Positions 35,433 to 44,050 of a stretch of 64,000 nt of DNA are shown here, in pieces. Numbering within the stretch: position 1 is the first letter of the stretch; every line of letters begins with the position of its first letter. This DNA is from Dehalococcoidia bacterium UBA7891. GTDB taxonomy: Bacteria; Chloroflexota; Dehalococcoidia; Lucifugimonadales; UBA826. The notes beneath the pieces were generated by a model, which had not been told where the DNA came from, did no database searches, and saw only the letters and a program-made list of their open reading frames with translations. The stretch spans positions 1,534 to 65,533 of the forward strand of contig DLRJ01000113.1 in the NCBI GenBank assembly GCA_002500485.1. Reading direction: 5' to 3'. Position numbers and translations under genes: made by a program.

Positions 35433-35440
35433 GCTAAAAT
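35433..35440 (+). promoter_or_regulatory. Candidate extended -10 promoter of the nuo operon
   Basis: TGCTAAAAT matches an extended -10 (TGn plus TAAAAT, 5 of 6) 49 bases before the nuoA start. The -35 is poor (TAGGGA at 17-base spacing). It is the only good candidate in the 107-base divergent gap. Confidence 0.4.
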
Positions 35441-35488
35441 TGGTTTGTTTTATGCCCCCATTATTACAGAATTTCTTCGGGTGGTCCT

Positions 35489-35857
35489 GTGACTGAATCA
35501 TATGCAGCTAATTGGACAGCAGTATTAGTAGTTGCCTTCGTGGGAGCTTTGGCTGTGTTATTGATGTTTGTAGCATCTAGAGTATTGGCTCCTAAACGGC
35601 ACTCTGCCATAAAAAATTCCCCATACGAGTGCGGCATACCCGCATCCCCACATCATTGGTCTCAAATCCAAATACGTTACTATGTTTTTGCGATATTGTT
35701 CCTGATATTTGATGTTGAAGCTGTTTTCCTATTTCCTTGGGCGCTAGTATTTTTGGGCGCTCCTCCTGCAGTTTTTTATGAAATGATTATTTTTATTGGT
35801 ATATTGCTGTTTGGGTTGGCTTACGTTTGGAGAAAGGGAGTTTTGCAATGGAGATAG
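35489..35857 (+). CDS. nuoA: NADH-quinone oxidoreductase subunit A
   Basis: A 122-residue subunit with three helices and the loop motif K-N-S-P-Y-E-C-G-I-P (about 47-56), where the Cys marks the quinone-site loop. D-V-E-A-V-F-L-F-P-W in the second helix is typical. It lies in the membrane arm next to NuoH. The start is GTG, preceded by GGGTGG. It heads the eleven-gene operon and overlaps nuoB. Confidence 0.96.
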   Translation: MTESYAANWTAVLVVAFVGALAVLLMFVASRVLAPKRHSAIKNSPYECGIPASPHHWSQIQIRYYVFAILFLIFDVEAVFLFPWALVFLGAPPAVFYEMIIFIGILLFGLAYVWRKGVLQWR

Positions 35858-36489
35858 ACGAAAACCCTAAAATTCATATTCCGAAATATGATGGGCTTCC
35901 TCCGACTGAAAAACCACTTGGTGATGGTTACGAGATGGGTAAAGGGAATAACCCTGCGGATAGCGTTTTCAATAGGGTTCTGCCCAATGCATTGACCGCA
36001 AAATCGGATCAATTATTTGCATTAGCAAGAAAATCATCACTTTGGACTTTATCTTTTGGGTTAGCATGCTGTGCAATTGAAATGATAAGTGCCCATGCTT
36101 CACATCATGATCTTGATAGATTTGGAGTGGTTACTTGGCCTTCCCCTCGTCAAGCGGATGTCATGATAGTTGCCGGCACTGTGGTAAAAAAGATGGCAGA
36201 TTCCATAAAACTTTTATACGAACAAATGCCTGATCCCAAATGGGTTATTGCTATGGGAAGTTGTGCAACCAATGGAGGACCCTACTATAAATCATATTCG
36301 GTGGTTATGGGAGTAGACCATTTAATACCAGTTGACGTTTACGTTCCAGGTTGCCCACCTAGACCTGAAGCACTAATTTACGGTGTTATGCAATTACAAG
36401 AGAAAATAAAAAATGATGCAAATCAATCCTTCGAAAAAGAGTCACTAAATGCCAATGAAGGAGAGCAGCAGCATATCTTCAAAGCGTGA
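35848..36489 (+). CDS. nuoB: NADH-quinone oxidoreductase subunit B
   Basis: A 213-residue subunit that carries cluster N2, the last Fe-S centre before quinone. The ligands are Cys74, Cys75 (L-A-C-C-A-I-E-M), Cys139 (G-S-C-A-T-N-G-G) and Cys169 (V-P-G-C-P-P-R-P-E). The start at ATG 35848, inside nuoA, has GGGAG 8 bases away; a longer frame from 35827 lacks that. The C-terminal tail (about 185-213) is polar and extra relative to short homologues. Confidence 0.96.
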   Translation: MEIDENPKIHIPKYDGLPPTEKPLGDGYEMGKGNNPADSVFNRVLPNALTAKSDQLFALARKSSLWTLSFGLACCAIEMISAHASHHDLDRFGVVTWPSPRQADVMIVAGTVVKKMADSIKLLYEQMPDPKWVIAMGSCATNGGPYYKSYSVVMGVDHLIPVDVYVPGCPPRPEALIYGVMQLQEKIKNDANQSFEKESLNANEGEQQHIFKA

Positions 36490-36994
36490 AATTAAAGCGC
36501 CAATAGTGCGGGAAGACCTCGACCAAGCGGGAGAGAATCTCCACAAAATATTAAAAGAATCCATTTCTGATTTTCCAGGGTCAGAAATATCGGTTTCTAT
36601 AGATATGGTCACAGTTAAAATTGATTCAGTGCAGCTGGCTAAAATTTGTGAATTTCTCAAATATACTGAAAAATTCGGGTTTGATTATTTATCCTGTATC
36701 ACTGTAGTAGATTATGAAAAAGATCAAGAAATATTTGAGATGATTTATCATCTTATCTCTATTAGGCTACACCATAAAATGGCCATTAAAGTGCCATTAC
36801 CGTCAAATGATCCCACAGTGCCTTCGGTACTGGGTGTTTGGAAATCAGCCGACTGGTTTGAAAGAGAAGCCCATGATTTATTTGGCATTAAATTTGAAGG
36901 TCGTGAAAATTTACCCCCATTGTTATTATATGAGGGATTTGAGGGTTATCCAGGAAGAAAAAGTTATCCATTTCATGATTATGGTGAATGGTAA
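36449..36994 (+). CDS. nuoC: NADH-quinone oxidoreductase subunit C
   Basis: A 181-residue 30-kDa-type subunit with the signature E-R-E-A-H-D-L-F-G-I-K-F-E-G and the end Y-P-F-H-D-Y-G-E-W. It connects NuoB and NuoD in the hydrophilic arm. The start overlaps nuoB by about 40 bases; an ATG two codons later is equally possible. The first 40 residues are not conserved. Confidence 0.95.
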   Translation: MPMKESSSISSKREIKAPIVREDLDQAGENLHKILKESISDFPGSEISVSIDMVTVKIDSVQLAKICEFLKYTEKFGFDYLSCITVVDYEKDQEIFEMIYHLISIRLHHKMAIKVPLPSNDPTVPSVLGVWKSADWFEREAHDLFGIKFEGRENLPPLLLYEGFEGYPGRKSYPFHDYGEW

Positions 36995-37012
36995 TGGTTA
37001 GTAAGTTTACTT

Positions 37013-38137
37013 ATGCAAGTACATCAACAGGTTAGTGAATATTCTGATGCGATAGACCTAATGGTCAATATGGGTCCTCAGCACCCTAGTACCCATGGAG
37101 TCTTCAGGCTAGTTATATGGGTTGACGGTGAACGCATAGTGAAGGTGGAACCCCATATTGGTTACCTTCATCGTGGGTCAGAAAAGATATGTGAAAGTGA
37201 ACAATATAGCCAGATTGTGACTCTTTTTGATCGCCTAGATTATGTTGGTAATCTAAACAACGAATTAGCTTTTTGCTTAGCCGTAGAGAAACTTACCGAA
37301 ACTGTTGTTCCGGAGAGAGCTGAGTACATACGGGTAATTTTGTGTGAATTGAACCGGATAGCTAGCCACATGCTGTTCTACGGCGTTTATGGCTTAGATG
37401 TTGGAGCCACCACTCCAATGCTTTATGGTTTTCGTGAACGTGAGAGGGTACAAGAACTCTTTGAAAGCGTGACTGGAGCAAGGATGATGCATAACTACAT
37501 CAGAATTGGTGGTGTGAAGGAAGATGTTCCTGATGATTTTGATAAAAATGTGCTGATATTACTTGATCATCTCAAAAGAGGTGTTGATGAGTGTGACAGG
37601 CTTTTATCCCAAAATGAGATGTTCCTTGCTCGCACAAAAGGAGTAGGTATTATCACTGGAGAGGATGCCTTGGATTATGGTGTGACTGGGCCTGCTTTGA
37701 GAGCCTCCGGTGTTATAGAAGATGTAAGAGTCACAGACCCATATTCGATTTATAGTCGGTTCGATTTTGGTATACCAGTGGGGAGTAATGGTGATTGTTG
37801 GGATAGATACTATGTACGCGTTGAAGAAATGAGAGAGTCAATCAAGATAGTAGAACAGGCCATATCCGATATTCCCGACGGTGATATTTCTGCCAAAGTC
37901 AGAAGGATAATTAGACCACCGGTTGGAGAGGTATTCGTTCGCACAGAATCTCCCAGAGGTGACCTAGGAGTTTTCCTGGTAAGTGACGGCTCAGATAAAC
38001 CCTACAGAGTTAAAGTGAGGCCACCATCTTTTGCAAATCTACAAGCCCTTGAATATATGCTTGAGGATACCTATATTGCCGACGCTGTTTTAGTGCTGGG
38101 TTCGATTGACATTATTATGGGAGAGGTCGATCGATGA
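37013..38137 (+). CDS. nuoD: NADH-quinone oxidoreductase subunit D
   Basis: A 374-residue 49-kDa-type subunit lining the quinone site. The N-terminal quinone loop is M-G-P-Q-H-P-S-T-H-G-V, with the His residues that contact quinone. R-I-A-S-H-M-L-F-Y-G and R-V-K-V-R-P-P-S-F further identify it. The last bases overlap nuoH. It is separate from nuoC, not fused as in E. coli. Confidence 0.97.
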   Translation: MQVHQQVSEYSDAIDLMVNMGPQHPSTHGVFRLVIWVDGERIVKVEPHIGYLHRGSEKICESEQYSQIVTLFDRLDYVGNLNNELAFCLAVEKLTETVVPERAEYIRVILCELNRIASHMLFYGVYGLDVGATTPMLYGFRERERVQELFESVTGARMMHNYIRIGGVKEDVPDDFDKNVLILLDHLKRGVDECDRLLSQNEMFLARTKGVGIITGEDALDYGVTGPALRASGVIEDVRVTDPYSIYSRFDFGIPVGSNGDCWDRYYVRVEEMRESIKIVEQAISDIPDGDISAKVRRIIRPPVGEVFVRTESPRGDLGVFLVSDGSDKPYRVKVRPPSFANLQALEYMLEDTYIADAVLVLGSIDIIMGEVDR

Positions 38138-39273
38138 ATATGCCTGAAATTGTTGGCTTGTTTTTTAAAGCATCTCTGCTACTTTTTTTTATTCTTATGG
38201 TAGTTCTTATTTTGACTTTGGCTGAACGAAAGGCATTAGCCCGGATACAGCAAAGAAAAGGTCCTAACAGGGTGGGATTTAAAGGAATTCTTCAACCATT
38301 TGCTGACGCTTTAAAATTGCTCACTAAAGAAGATATCCTACCTGCATCCGCTAATAAGCAAATTTTTTGGGTAGCGCCCCTCGCTGTGTTCCTTCCAGGG
38401 TTTTTGATTTGGGTGACAATTCCGTTGGCAAAGGAAGTTGTACTCGCAAACTTGGATATGGGGCTTTTTTACATAACTGCTATTTCAGTTTTGTCTGTCA
38501 TGGGATTGCTAATGGCTGGATGGGGTTCGGCCAATAAGTGGGCAATGATAGGGGGCTTGAGAGCAGCCGGACAGCTTATAAGCTATGAAATCCCATTCAT
38601 AATGGCTATTTTGGCGATAGGAATTTTAGCCCAGTCATTCAATCTGAAGGAAATAGTTGATGATCAGGCCCAATGGCCTTTTGCCATTAAACAACCGTTG
38701 GGGTTATTTATTTTTCTTACTGCAGGGTTAGCGGAATTAGGAAGGACCCCTTTTGATATTCATCATGCAGAATCTGAGGTAGTTGGCGGCCCATTTGTGG
38801 AATACAGTGGAGCCCATTGGTCAGTCTTTTATCTTGCCGAGTATATGAACACGTTTACTATCGCCGTTCTAACGGTACTGCTATTTCTCGGCGGCTGGCA
38901 ATCCCCTGTATTACCTTTCAGTGGGACTGTTCAAACTGTGGCCTCACTCAGCTGGTTCTTAATAAAAACTGCCCTTGTGATCTGGGTTATATTTTGGATT
39001 CGTGGTACATATCCAAGATTGAGAATTGATCAACTGATGTCGTTCGGATGGAAAATACTGGTTCCGGCATCCTTTATTAACATTTTTCTTACCGCATCGG
39101 TACTTTACTATGCTTTGCCACACTGGGTTATCACGGTGGTATCTCTTGGCTTCCTGGGTGCAACTTTTTATTTCATAAAGAAAGGATCTCTAGCTGGAAA
39201 TAAACAAGATACTGTGACGATTATTAATAGTAGTGATATAAGAGCTCAGCTTTCCAATAAGGCTGAGGTATAG
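38134..39273 (+). CDS. nuoH: NADH-quinone oxidoreductase subunit H
   Basis: A 379-residue, eight-helix subunit at the junction of the two arms. It has A-E-R-K-A-L-A-R-I-Q-Q-R-K-G-P-N-R-V-G near 30-48 and the quinone-channel loop A-E-L-G-R-T-P-F-D-I-H-H-A-E-S-E-V-V (about 201-218). The start overlaps nuoD by four bases (ATGA). The C-terminal 40 residues are a variable polar tail. Confidence 0.97.
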   Translation: MNMPEIVGLFFKASLLLFFILMVVLILTLAERKALARIQQRKGPNRVGFKGILQPFADALKLLTKEDILPASANKQIFWVAPLAVFLPGFLIWVTIPLAKEVVLANLDMGLFYITAISVLSVMGLLMAGWGSANKWAMIGGLRAAGQLISYEIPFIMAILAIGILAQSFNLKEIVDDQAQWPFAIKQPLGLFIFLTAGLAELGRTPFDIHHAESEVVGGPFVEYSGAHWSVFYLAEYMNTFTIAVLTVLLFLGGWQSPVLPFSGTVQTVASLSWFLIKTALVIWVIFWIRGTYPRLRIDQLMSFGWKILVPASFINIFLTASVLYYALPHWVITVVSLGFLGATFYFIKKGSLAGNKQDTVTIINSSDIRAQLSNKAEV

Positions 39274-39813
39274 ATGAAAATACAGAACCCTGTCGTTGGT
39301 TTTATAAATGGCCTTATGGTTACTATAAGGTCCACTCTAAGACGTCCAGTTACTGCAGAGTATCCGGCGATTGAAAAACGTCTACCCCTTTCAAATAGAT
39401 TCATGGGGTTTCCGGCATTAACTTGGGATTATGATATAGAGGAGCCATACTGCACCGGCTGTATGGTATGCGTTCGAGAATGTCCTACTCAGTGTATGTC
39501 GGCTCAAATGAAAGATAATCCCCAGCATGAAAAAGGCCTGAGTAGGCGTCGTAAAATCATAGAGAGCTTCGAGATAAATTTAGGACGGTGTATTTTGTGT
39601 GGCATCTGTGTTGATGTGTGCAACTTTGATGCGATTGAAATGTCCCACGAGTATGAATTGAGCAAATATCAAAGAAACGCGAATAGAGTTAATTTGAATC
39701 AATTGTTGGACATGGGCGTTGTTTATCAAAATAAACTTCAATGGACTCCAAAGCAACCACAAAAAAATAGTGGAATACCGTTACCTCCAAAGCAATCAGA
39801 GGATTCCTCTTAA
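39274..39813 (+). CDS. nuoI: NADH-quinone oxidoreductase subunit I
   Basis: A 179-residue ferredoxin-like subunit holding clusters N6a and N6b. The two motifs are Cys60-x2-Cys63-x2-Cys66-x3-Cys70-Pro and Cys106-x2-Cys109-x2-Cys112-x3-Cys116. With no NuoEFG encoded here, this subunit is the probable entry point for electrons from an external donor such as ferredoxin. The stop overlaps the nuoJ start. Confidence 0.97.
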   Translation: MKIQNPVVGFINGLMVTIRSTLRRPVTAEYPAIEKRLPLSNRFMGFPALTWDYDIEEPYCTGCMVCVRECPTQCMSAQMKDNPQHEKGLSRRRKIIESFEINLGRCILCGICVDVCNFDAIEMSHEYELSKYQRNANRVNLNQLLDMGVVYQNKLQWTPKQPQKNSGIPLPPKQSEDSS

Positions 39814-40304
39814 TGTCAGTAGTGTTTTTTGCGATAGCAGCCATTTTGGTTATTTCGGGCGGCATTGGAGTAGTAGCTGCACGAAACATTGTTTATGCTG
39901 CCCTATCCTTACTGGTTGCGATGGTAGGAACTGCTGGCGTATTTCTAATAGGGCTTGCCGAGTTTTTGGCATTAGTGCAGCTTCTGATATATGGAGGGGC
40001 TGTTGTAATCGTGATTTTATTCTCACTTATGCTAACTAAGATTCAAGATTTTGAATTCTTGACAGCAAACAAACAGTGGCCGATAGCACTGATAGTGGCC
40101 ATGTGCCTGCTAGGCTTATTGGGAATTTCCATTTTGGTTGAGGGTAGTGCAACCACGACAATGGGAAGTACCAATATATCTGAATTAGGTCTGAGTTTGT
40201 TTTCAGATTGGGCTATACCATTTGAACTTGCATCTTTAGTACTGCTAATTGCTCTTATAGGAGCAGTAGTAATAGTACGTAGGGATAATGGGGAAGATAA
40301 GTGA
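39813..40304 (+). CDS. nuoJ: NADH-quinone oxidoreductase subunit J
   Basis: A 163-residue, five-helix subunit with A-R-N-I-V-Y-A-A-L-S-L near 23 and the key helix 3 L-V-Q-L-L-I-Y-G-G-A-V-V-I-V-I-L-F. It starts within the nuoI stop codon. It forms part of the E-channel in the membrane arm. Confidence 0.95.
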   Translation: MSVVFFAIAAILVISGGIGVVAARNIVYAALSLLVAMVGTAGVFLIGLAEFLALVQLLIYGGAVVIVILFSLMLTKIQDFEFLTANKQWPIALIVAMCLLGLLGISILVEGSATTTMGSTNISELGLSLFSDWAIPFELASLVLLIALIGAVVIVRRDNGEDK

Positions 40305-40618
40305 TGGAATTAATTTATTTTCAGTTATTAGCCGCGATTCTATTTTGCATTGGCATTTATGGAGTATTGGCTCGGAGAAGTGCAGTTCTGATATTGATGT
40401 CAATTGAACTGATGCTCAACGCAGTCAACATTAATTTGATTGGTTATGCAGCCTTTTCAAGTTTTGGATCAGCCCACAGAAATTTAGGACAAGTCTTAGT
40501 AATATTTATCATCACCATAGCGGCGGCAGAATTAGCTTTGGCTATGGCTATTATTTTGAGGCTCTACAGGAATAAAAACAACGTTAATGTTGACGAATTG
40601 GATATCTTAAAGGGCTAG
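40304..40618 (+). CDS. nuoK: NADH-quinone oxidoreductase subunit K
   Basis: A 104-residue, three-helix subunit. Helix 2 is M-S-I-E-L-M-L-N-A-V-N-I-N, and helix 3 has I-T-I-A-A-A-E-L-A-L-A-M-A-I. The two helix glutamates are the conserved proton-path residues. I prefer ATG 40304, which shares its A with the nuoJ stop, over the GTG one codon earlier. Confidence 0.96.
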   Translation: MELIYFQLLAAILFCIGIYGVLARRSAVLILMSIELMLNAVNINLIGYAAFSSFGSAHRNLGQVLVIFIITIAAAELALAMAIILRLYRNKNNVNVDELDILKG

Positions 40619-40628
40619 AATCTGAATT

Positions 40629-42503
40629 ATGATCTTGAGTGCTGAATTTGCATGGATAATACCTGGGTTAGCAGTTATAGCTTTTTGCCTAACTAGTTTG
40701 TTTGGCAAAAACCTTCCCTACAAAGGGATCTTTTTGCCTATAGCGGCAGCACTATTAGGGTTTATTTTTTTCTGTTTGATATTCGTTGATTTCATCTCCA
40801 CAGGGTTTAATCCTGCAAGTGTAAGCATCGATTGGATTGTCATTGATAATTGGTCTATTACTTGGGGATTTGCCATCGATGAAATTTCAATACTTATGTT
40901 GGGGTTAGTGACGTTTATATCTTTGCTTGTCCAGATATATTCGGTGGGTTATATGTCAGGTGATTCTAGAATTTCATGGTATTTTGCCGTCCACGCCTTG
41001 TTTGCAGGAGCTATGTTGACATTGGTTCTAGCCGACAATTTACTTTTCCTATATTTTTGTTGGGAGTTGGTGGGATTGGGATCATATTTACTTATAGGGT
41101 TTTGGTTTGAGAAGAAAGCTGCATCAGAAGCGGCAAAAAAGGCTTTTATAACCACGAGGGTGGGAGATGTTGGTCTTCTAATTGGCATTATATTGTTATT
41201 TAAAGCTACGGGTACTTTTCATATACCATCCATAATTCACGCAGCTCAAAATGGGGCTATACCAGAAGCTACTTTGATGTGGTCTTCTCTTCTGCTGTTT
41301 CTAGGTGCAATGGGTAAATCAGCTCAATTTCCTTTTCATGTTTGGTTGCCTGATGCCATGGAAGGACCGACTCCTGTCTCAGCCCTTATACATGCGGCTA
41401 CTATGGTGGTTGCAGGGGTCTATTTGATTGCTCGAATGCTGCCGTTACTAGAGATAGTTCCAGGATTTTTGACCCTTGTTGCTACGGTAGGGCTATTTAC
41501 TTTTTTGTTCGCAGGAATAATCGCTTTGGTAATGACAGACATAAAAAAAATTTTGGCATATTCGACGATAAGCCACTTGGGGCTGATGGTTTTAACTTTA
41601 GGTGCCGGAGGATTGGCTGCTGCGATGTTTCATTTAGTAGTGCATGGCTTTTCTAAAGCTCTCCTGTTCTTGGGAGCAGGAAGTGTGATGCATGGGATGA
41701 ACGGTGAGACTGATTGTTGGAAGATGGGAGGGTTGAGACGAAATATGTCTGTAACAGGAGGCACCTTCCTAATTGGGTGTTTGTCCCTCGCAGGAATTGT
41801 TCCCCTGAGTGGGTTTTTTAGTAAAGATGAAATGCTGCTTTCTATATATGAAGGACTTGGGCCCATATTTCTTCTTATTACCCTCGTTGGTGTTTTTCTC
41901 AGTTCGCTTTATATGATTCGTTTATTTTGCGTGATTTTTGTAGGGGAACCTCGAAGCGAAGGGGCGAAAAACTCCCATGAGTCTTCTCGAGTAATGACTT
42001 ATCCACTTGTAATATTGGCTGTTTTTGGAACAATTTTGGGCATATTGGCTCTCCCGTTACCATTGGGAGATTTTGAAGGGTTGGGTAATTTCATCGATTC
42101 GAAGCATCATTTTCACCTCTCACCCTGGATAACTCCTCTTTCTCTTTTGATAGCTCTTTCTGGTCTAGTAATTGGTTATTTGTGTTACGGATATCACAAA
42201 ATTCCGCACCATTTGATAGCGTTAAGGTTCGGCTATTTATATAAGTTGACTCTATCCAAATTCTATATAGATGAATTTTATCAATGGATAATAGATAAAA
42301 TAGTGTTGTCAGCGGCCCGATTTGTTTCTATATTCGATCGAGTTGTCGTTAACGACACTGGAGTTGATGGCATGGGAATGTCCGTATTGCTTTCTGCCTT
42401 TAAAGTGAGGCTAATTCAGACGGGTAAGTTGTACCATTACGGCGCTGCTATGGGAATAGGTATATTCTTTATGGCTGTTATGTGGATTTTGGTTAGTAAT
42501 TAA
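40629..42503 (+). CDS. nuoL: NADH-quinone oxidoreductase subunit L
   Basis: A 624-residue antiporter-like subunit at the distal end of the membrane arm, with a long lateral helix at the C-terminus. The helix-5 Glu lies in C-W-E-L-V-G-L-G-S-Y, and the Lys in M-G-K-S-A-Q-F-P-F-H-V-W-L-P-D-A-M-E-G-P-T-P. The later K-I-L-A-Y-S-T-I-S-H-L-G motif is intact. The C-terminus adds a segment 510-624 typical of NuoL. Confidence 0.97.
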   Translation: MILSAEFAWIIPGLAVIAFCLTSLFGKNLPYKGIFLPIAAALLGFIFFCLIFVDFISTGFNPASVSIDWIVIDNWSITWGFAIDEISILMLGLVTFISLLVQIYSVGYMSGDSRISWYFAVHALFAGAMLTLVLADNLLFLYFCWELVGLGSYLLIGFWFEKKAASEAAKKAFITTRVGDVGLLIGIILLFKATGTFHIPSIIHAAQNGAIPEATLMWSSLLLFLGAMGKSAQFPFHVWLPDAMEGPTPVSALIHAATMVVAGVYLIARMLPLLEIVPGFLTLVATVGLFTFLFAGIIALVMTDIKKILAYSTISHLGLMVLTLGAGGLAAAMFHLVVHGFSKALLFLGAGSVMHGMNGETDCWKMGGLRRNMSVTGGTFLIGCLSLAGIVPLSGFFSKDEMLLSIYEGLGPIFLLITLVGVFLSSLYMIRLFCVIFVGEPRSEGAKNSHESSRVMTYPLVILAVFGTILGILALPLPLGDFEGLGNFIDSKHHFHLSPWITPLSLLIALSGLVIGYLCYGYHKIPHHLIALRFGYLYKLTLSKFYIDEFYQWIIDKIVLSAARFVSIFDRVVVNDTGVDGMGMSVLLSAFKVRLIQTGKLYHYGAAMGIGIFFMAVMWILVSN

Positions 42504-44050
42504 TGGAATTCCTCAGTTTCTCCAACCCCGCAGGGTTAGTTGCTTTACCAATTTTAGGATGTTTCATCTTATTTTTCATTCCAGGACATAGAGCTAATCT
42601 TGTCCGTTGGATTTCTACAACTATTGCTTTTCTAGTCTTGATTATATCTTTCTATTTCTTCTTATCATTTGATCATTTCGAAGGTGGCAGGCAATTTATT
42701 TATGAATATGAGTGGCTATCTTTAATAGGACCTTGGGGGGAATCTCAAAGAGCTATATCTATGTCGGTTGGGATAGATGGTATAGCCGTAACGATGATCC
42801 TTTTAACCGGTATTGTTATGTTCACCGGTACTGTGGTTTCGTGGAATATTAATGTAAGTAATAAAGATTTTTTCATCTTATATTTTCTGTTATTATCAGG
42901 GGTTTTTGGCGTTTTCATTACTTACGATCTTTTCTTTTTCTTTTTCTTTTATGAATTGTCAGTTCTACCGATGTACTTGCTTATTGGTAAATGGGGAAGT
43001 AGTAGTAAATTCTCCTCTTTTGAGAGGACCAAAGAATACAGCGCCATGAAACTAACTTTAGTTCTTGTTGCGGGGAGTGTTTTAATATGGGTGGCCATAA
43101 TCGCCATGTTTGTACAGTCTGGGACAGGAAGCTTTCATATTGATGAAATCCAAAAAGTAATTCCTGACAAATTCTCTTCAGAATTCCAAAGTGCTTTTTT
43201 CTTGATGCTTATGATTGGGTTTGGAATACTGGCTGGGTTATGGCCCTTTCATACATGGTCACCAGATGGCCATGTGGCTGCGCCTACTGCAGTAAGTATG
43301 GTTCATGCCGGTGTCCTTATGAAATTAGGCGCTTTTGGCATAATTCGAGTTGGAATGACCCTTTTACCAGAAGGGGCTCAGGTTTGGATGCCGTTATTGA
43401 TAGGACTCGGGGCGGTCAATGTGATTTATGGTGCTCTTTCGGCCATGGGTCAGACGGACCTGAAATATGTCATAGGCTATTCATCAGTTAGTCATATGGG
43501 CTACGTATTAATGGGACTGGGCACATTGAGCCTTGTGGGCTTGAACGGAGCTGTGTTGCAAATGTTTTCCCATGGGGTCATGACTGCTCTGTTTTTTGCT
43601 GTGGTAGGAATGATTTACGAACGTACACGTACCAGGGATTCTTTAGTACTTAGCGGACTGGCACAGAAGATGGGAATAATAGCTGTCTTGTTCACCCTGG
43701 CGGGTTTAACTTCTCTTGGTTTACCAGGCCTTAGTGGATTTGCAGCAGAGCTATTGATATTTATTGGTATTTTTCAAAGTTATGAGATTTGGGGCATCAT
43801 TTTGGGATCCCTCGCAGTTATTGGAGCTGCGATTACAGCCGTATATATTTTGAGGTTGCTCGCTAAAGTATTTTTCGGCCTAGCTGATGAAACTTTGCCA
43901 GAATATTTGGATTCGACACCAAGGGAGAAATTTGCGGCAAGTATCTTAGTTATTTTTATTGTGTTAGTGGGTCTCTGGCCGTTTCCATTTGTGAAAATAA
44001 TTGAAAGTGGTGTTGAGCCGATTCTTCTTCAAATTGTGGGTGCTGGATGA
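42503..44050 (+). CDS. nuoM: NADH-quinone oxidoreductase subunit M
   Basis: A 515-residue antiporter-like proton channel. The helix-5 Glu is in F-F-Y-E-L-S-V-L-P-M-Y. The Lys-bearing helix reads T-W-S-P-D-G-H-V-A-A-P-T-A-V-S-M-V-H-A-G-V-L-M-K-L-G-like residues, and D-L-K-Y-V-I-G-Y-S-S-V-S-H-M-G follows. The start overlaps the nuoL stop (TAATG). Confidence 0.97.
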   Translation: MEFLSFSNPAGLVALPILGCFILFFIPGHRANLVRWISTTIAFLVLIISFYFFLSFDHFEGGRQFIYEYEWLSLIGPWGESQRAISMSVGIDGIAVTMILLTGIVMFTGTVVSWNINVSNKDFFILYFLLLSGVFGVFITYDLFFFFFFYELSVLPMYLLIGKWGSSSKFSSFERTKEYSAMKLTLVLVAGSVLIWVAIIAMFVQSGTGSFHIDEIQKVIPDKFSSEFQSAFFLMLMIGFGILAGLWPFHTWSPDGHVAAPTAVSMVHAGVLMKLGAFGIIRVGMTLLPEGAQVWMPLLIGLGAVNVIYGALSAMGQTDLKYVIGYSSVSHMGYVLMGLGTLSLVGLNGAVLQMFSHGVMTALFFAVVGMIYERTRTRDSLVLSGLAQKMGIIAVLFTLAGLTSLGLPGLSGFAAELLIFIGIFQSYEIWGIILGSLAVIGAAITAVYILRLLAKVFFGLADETLPEYLDSTPREKFAASILVIFIVLVGLWPFPFVKIIESGVEPILLQIVGAG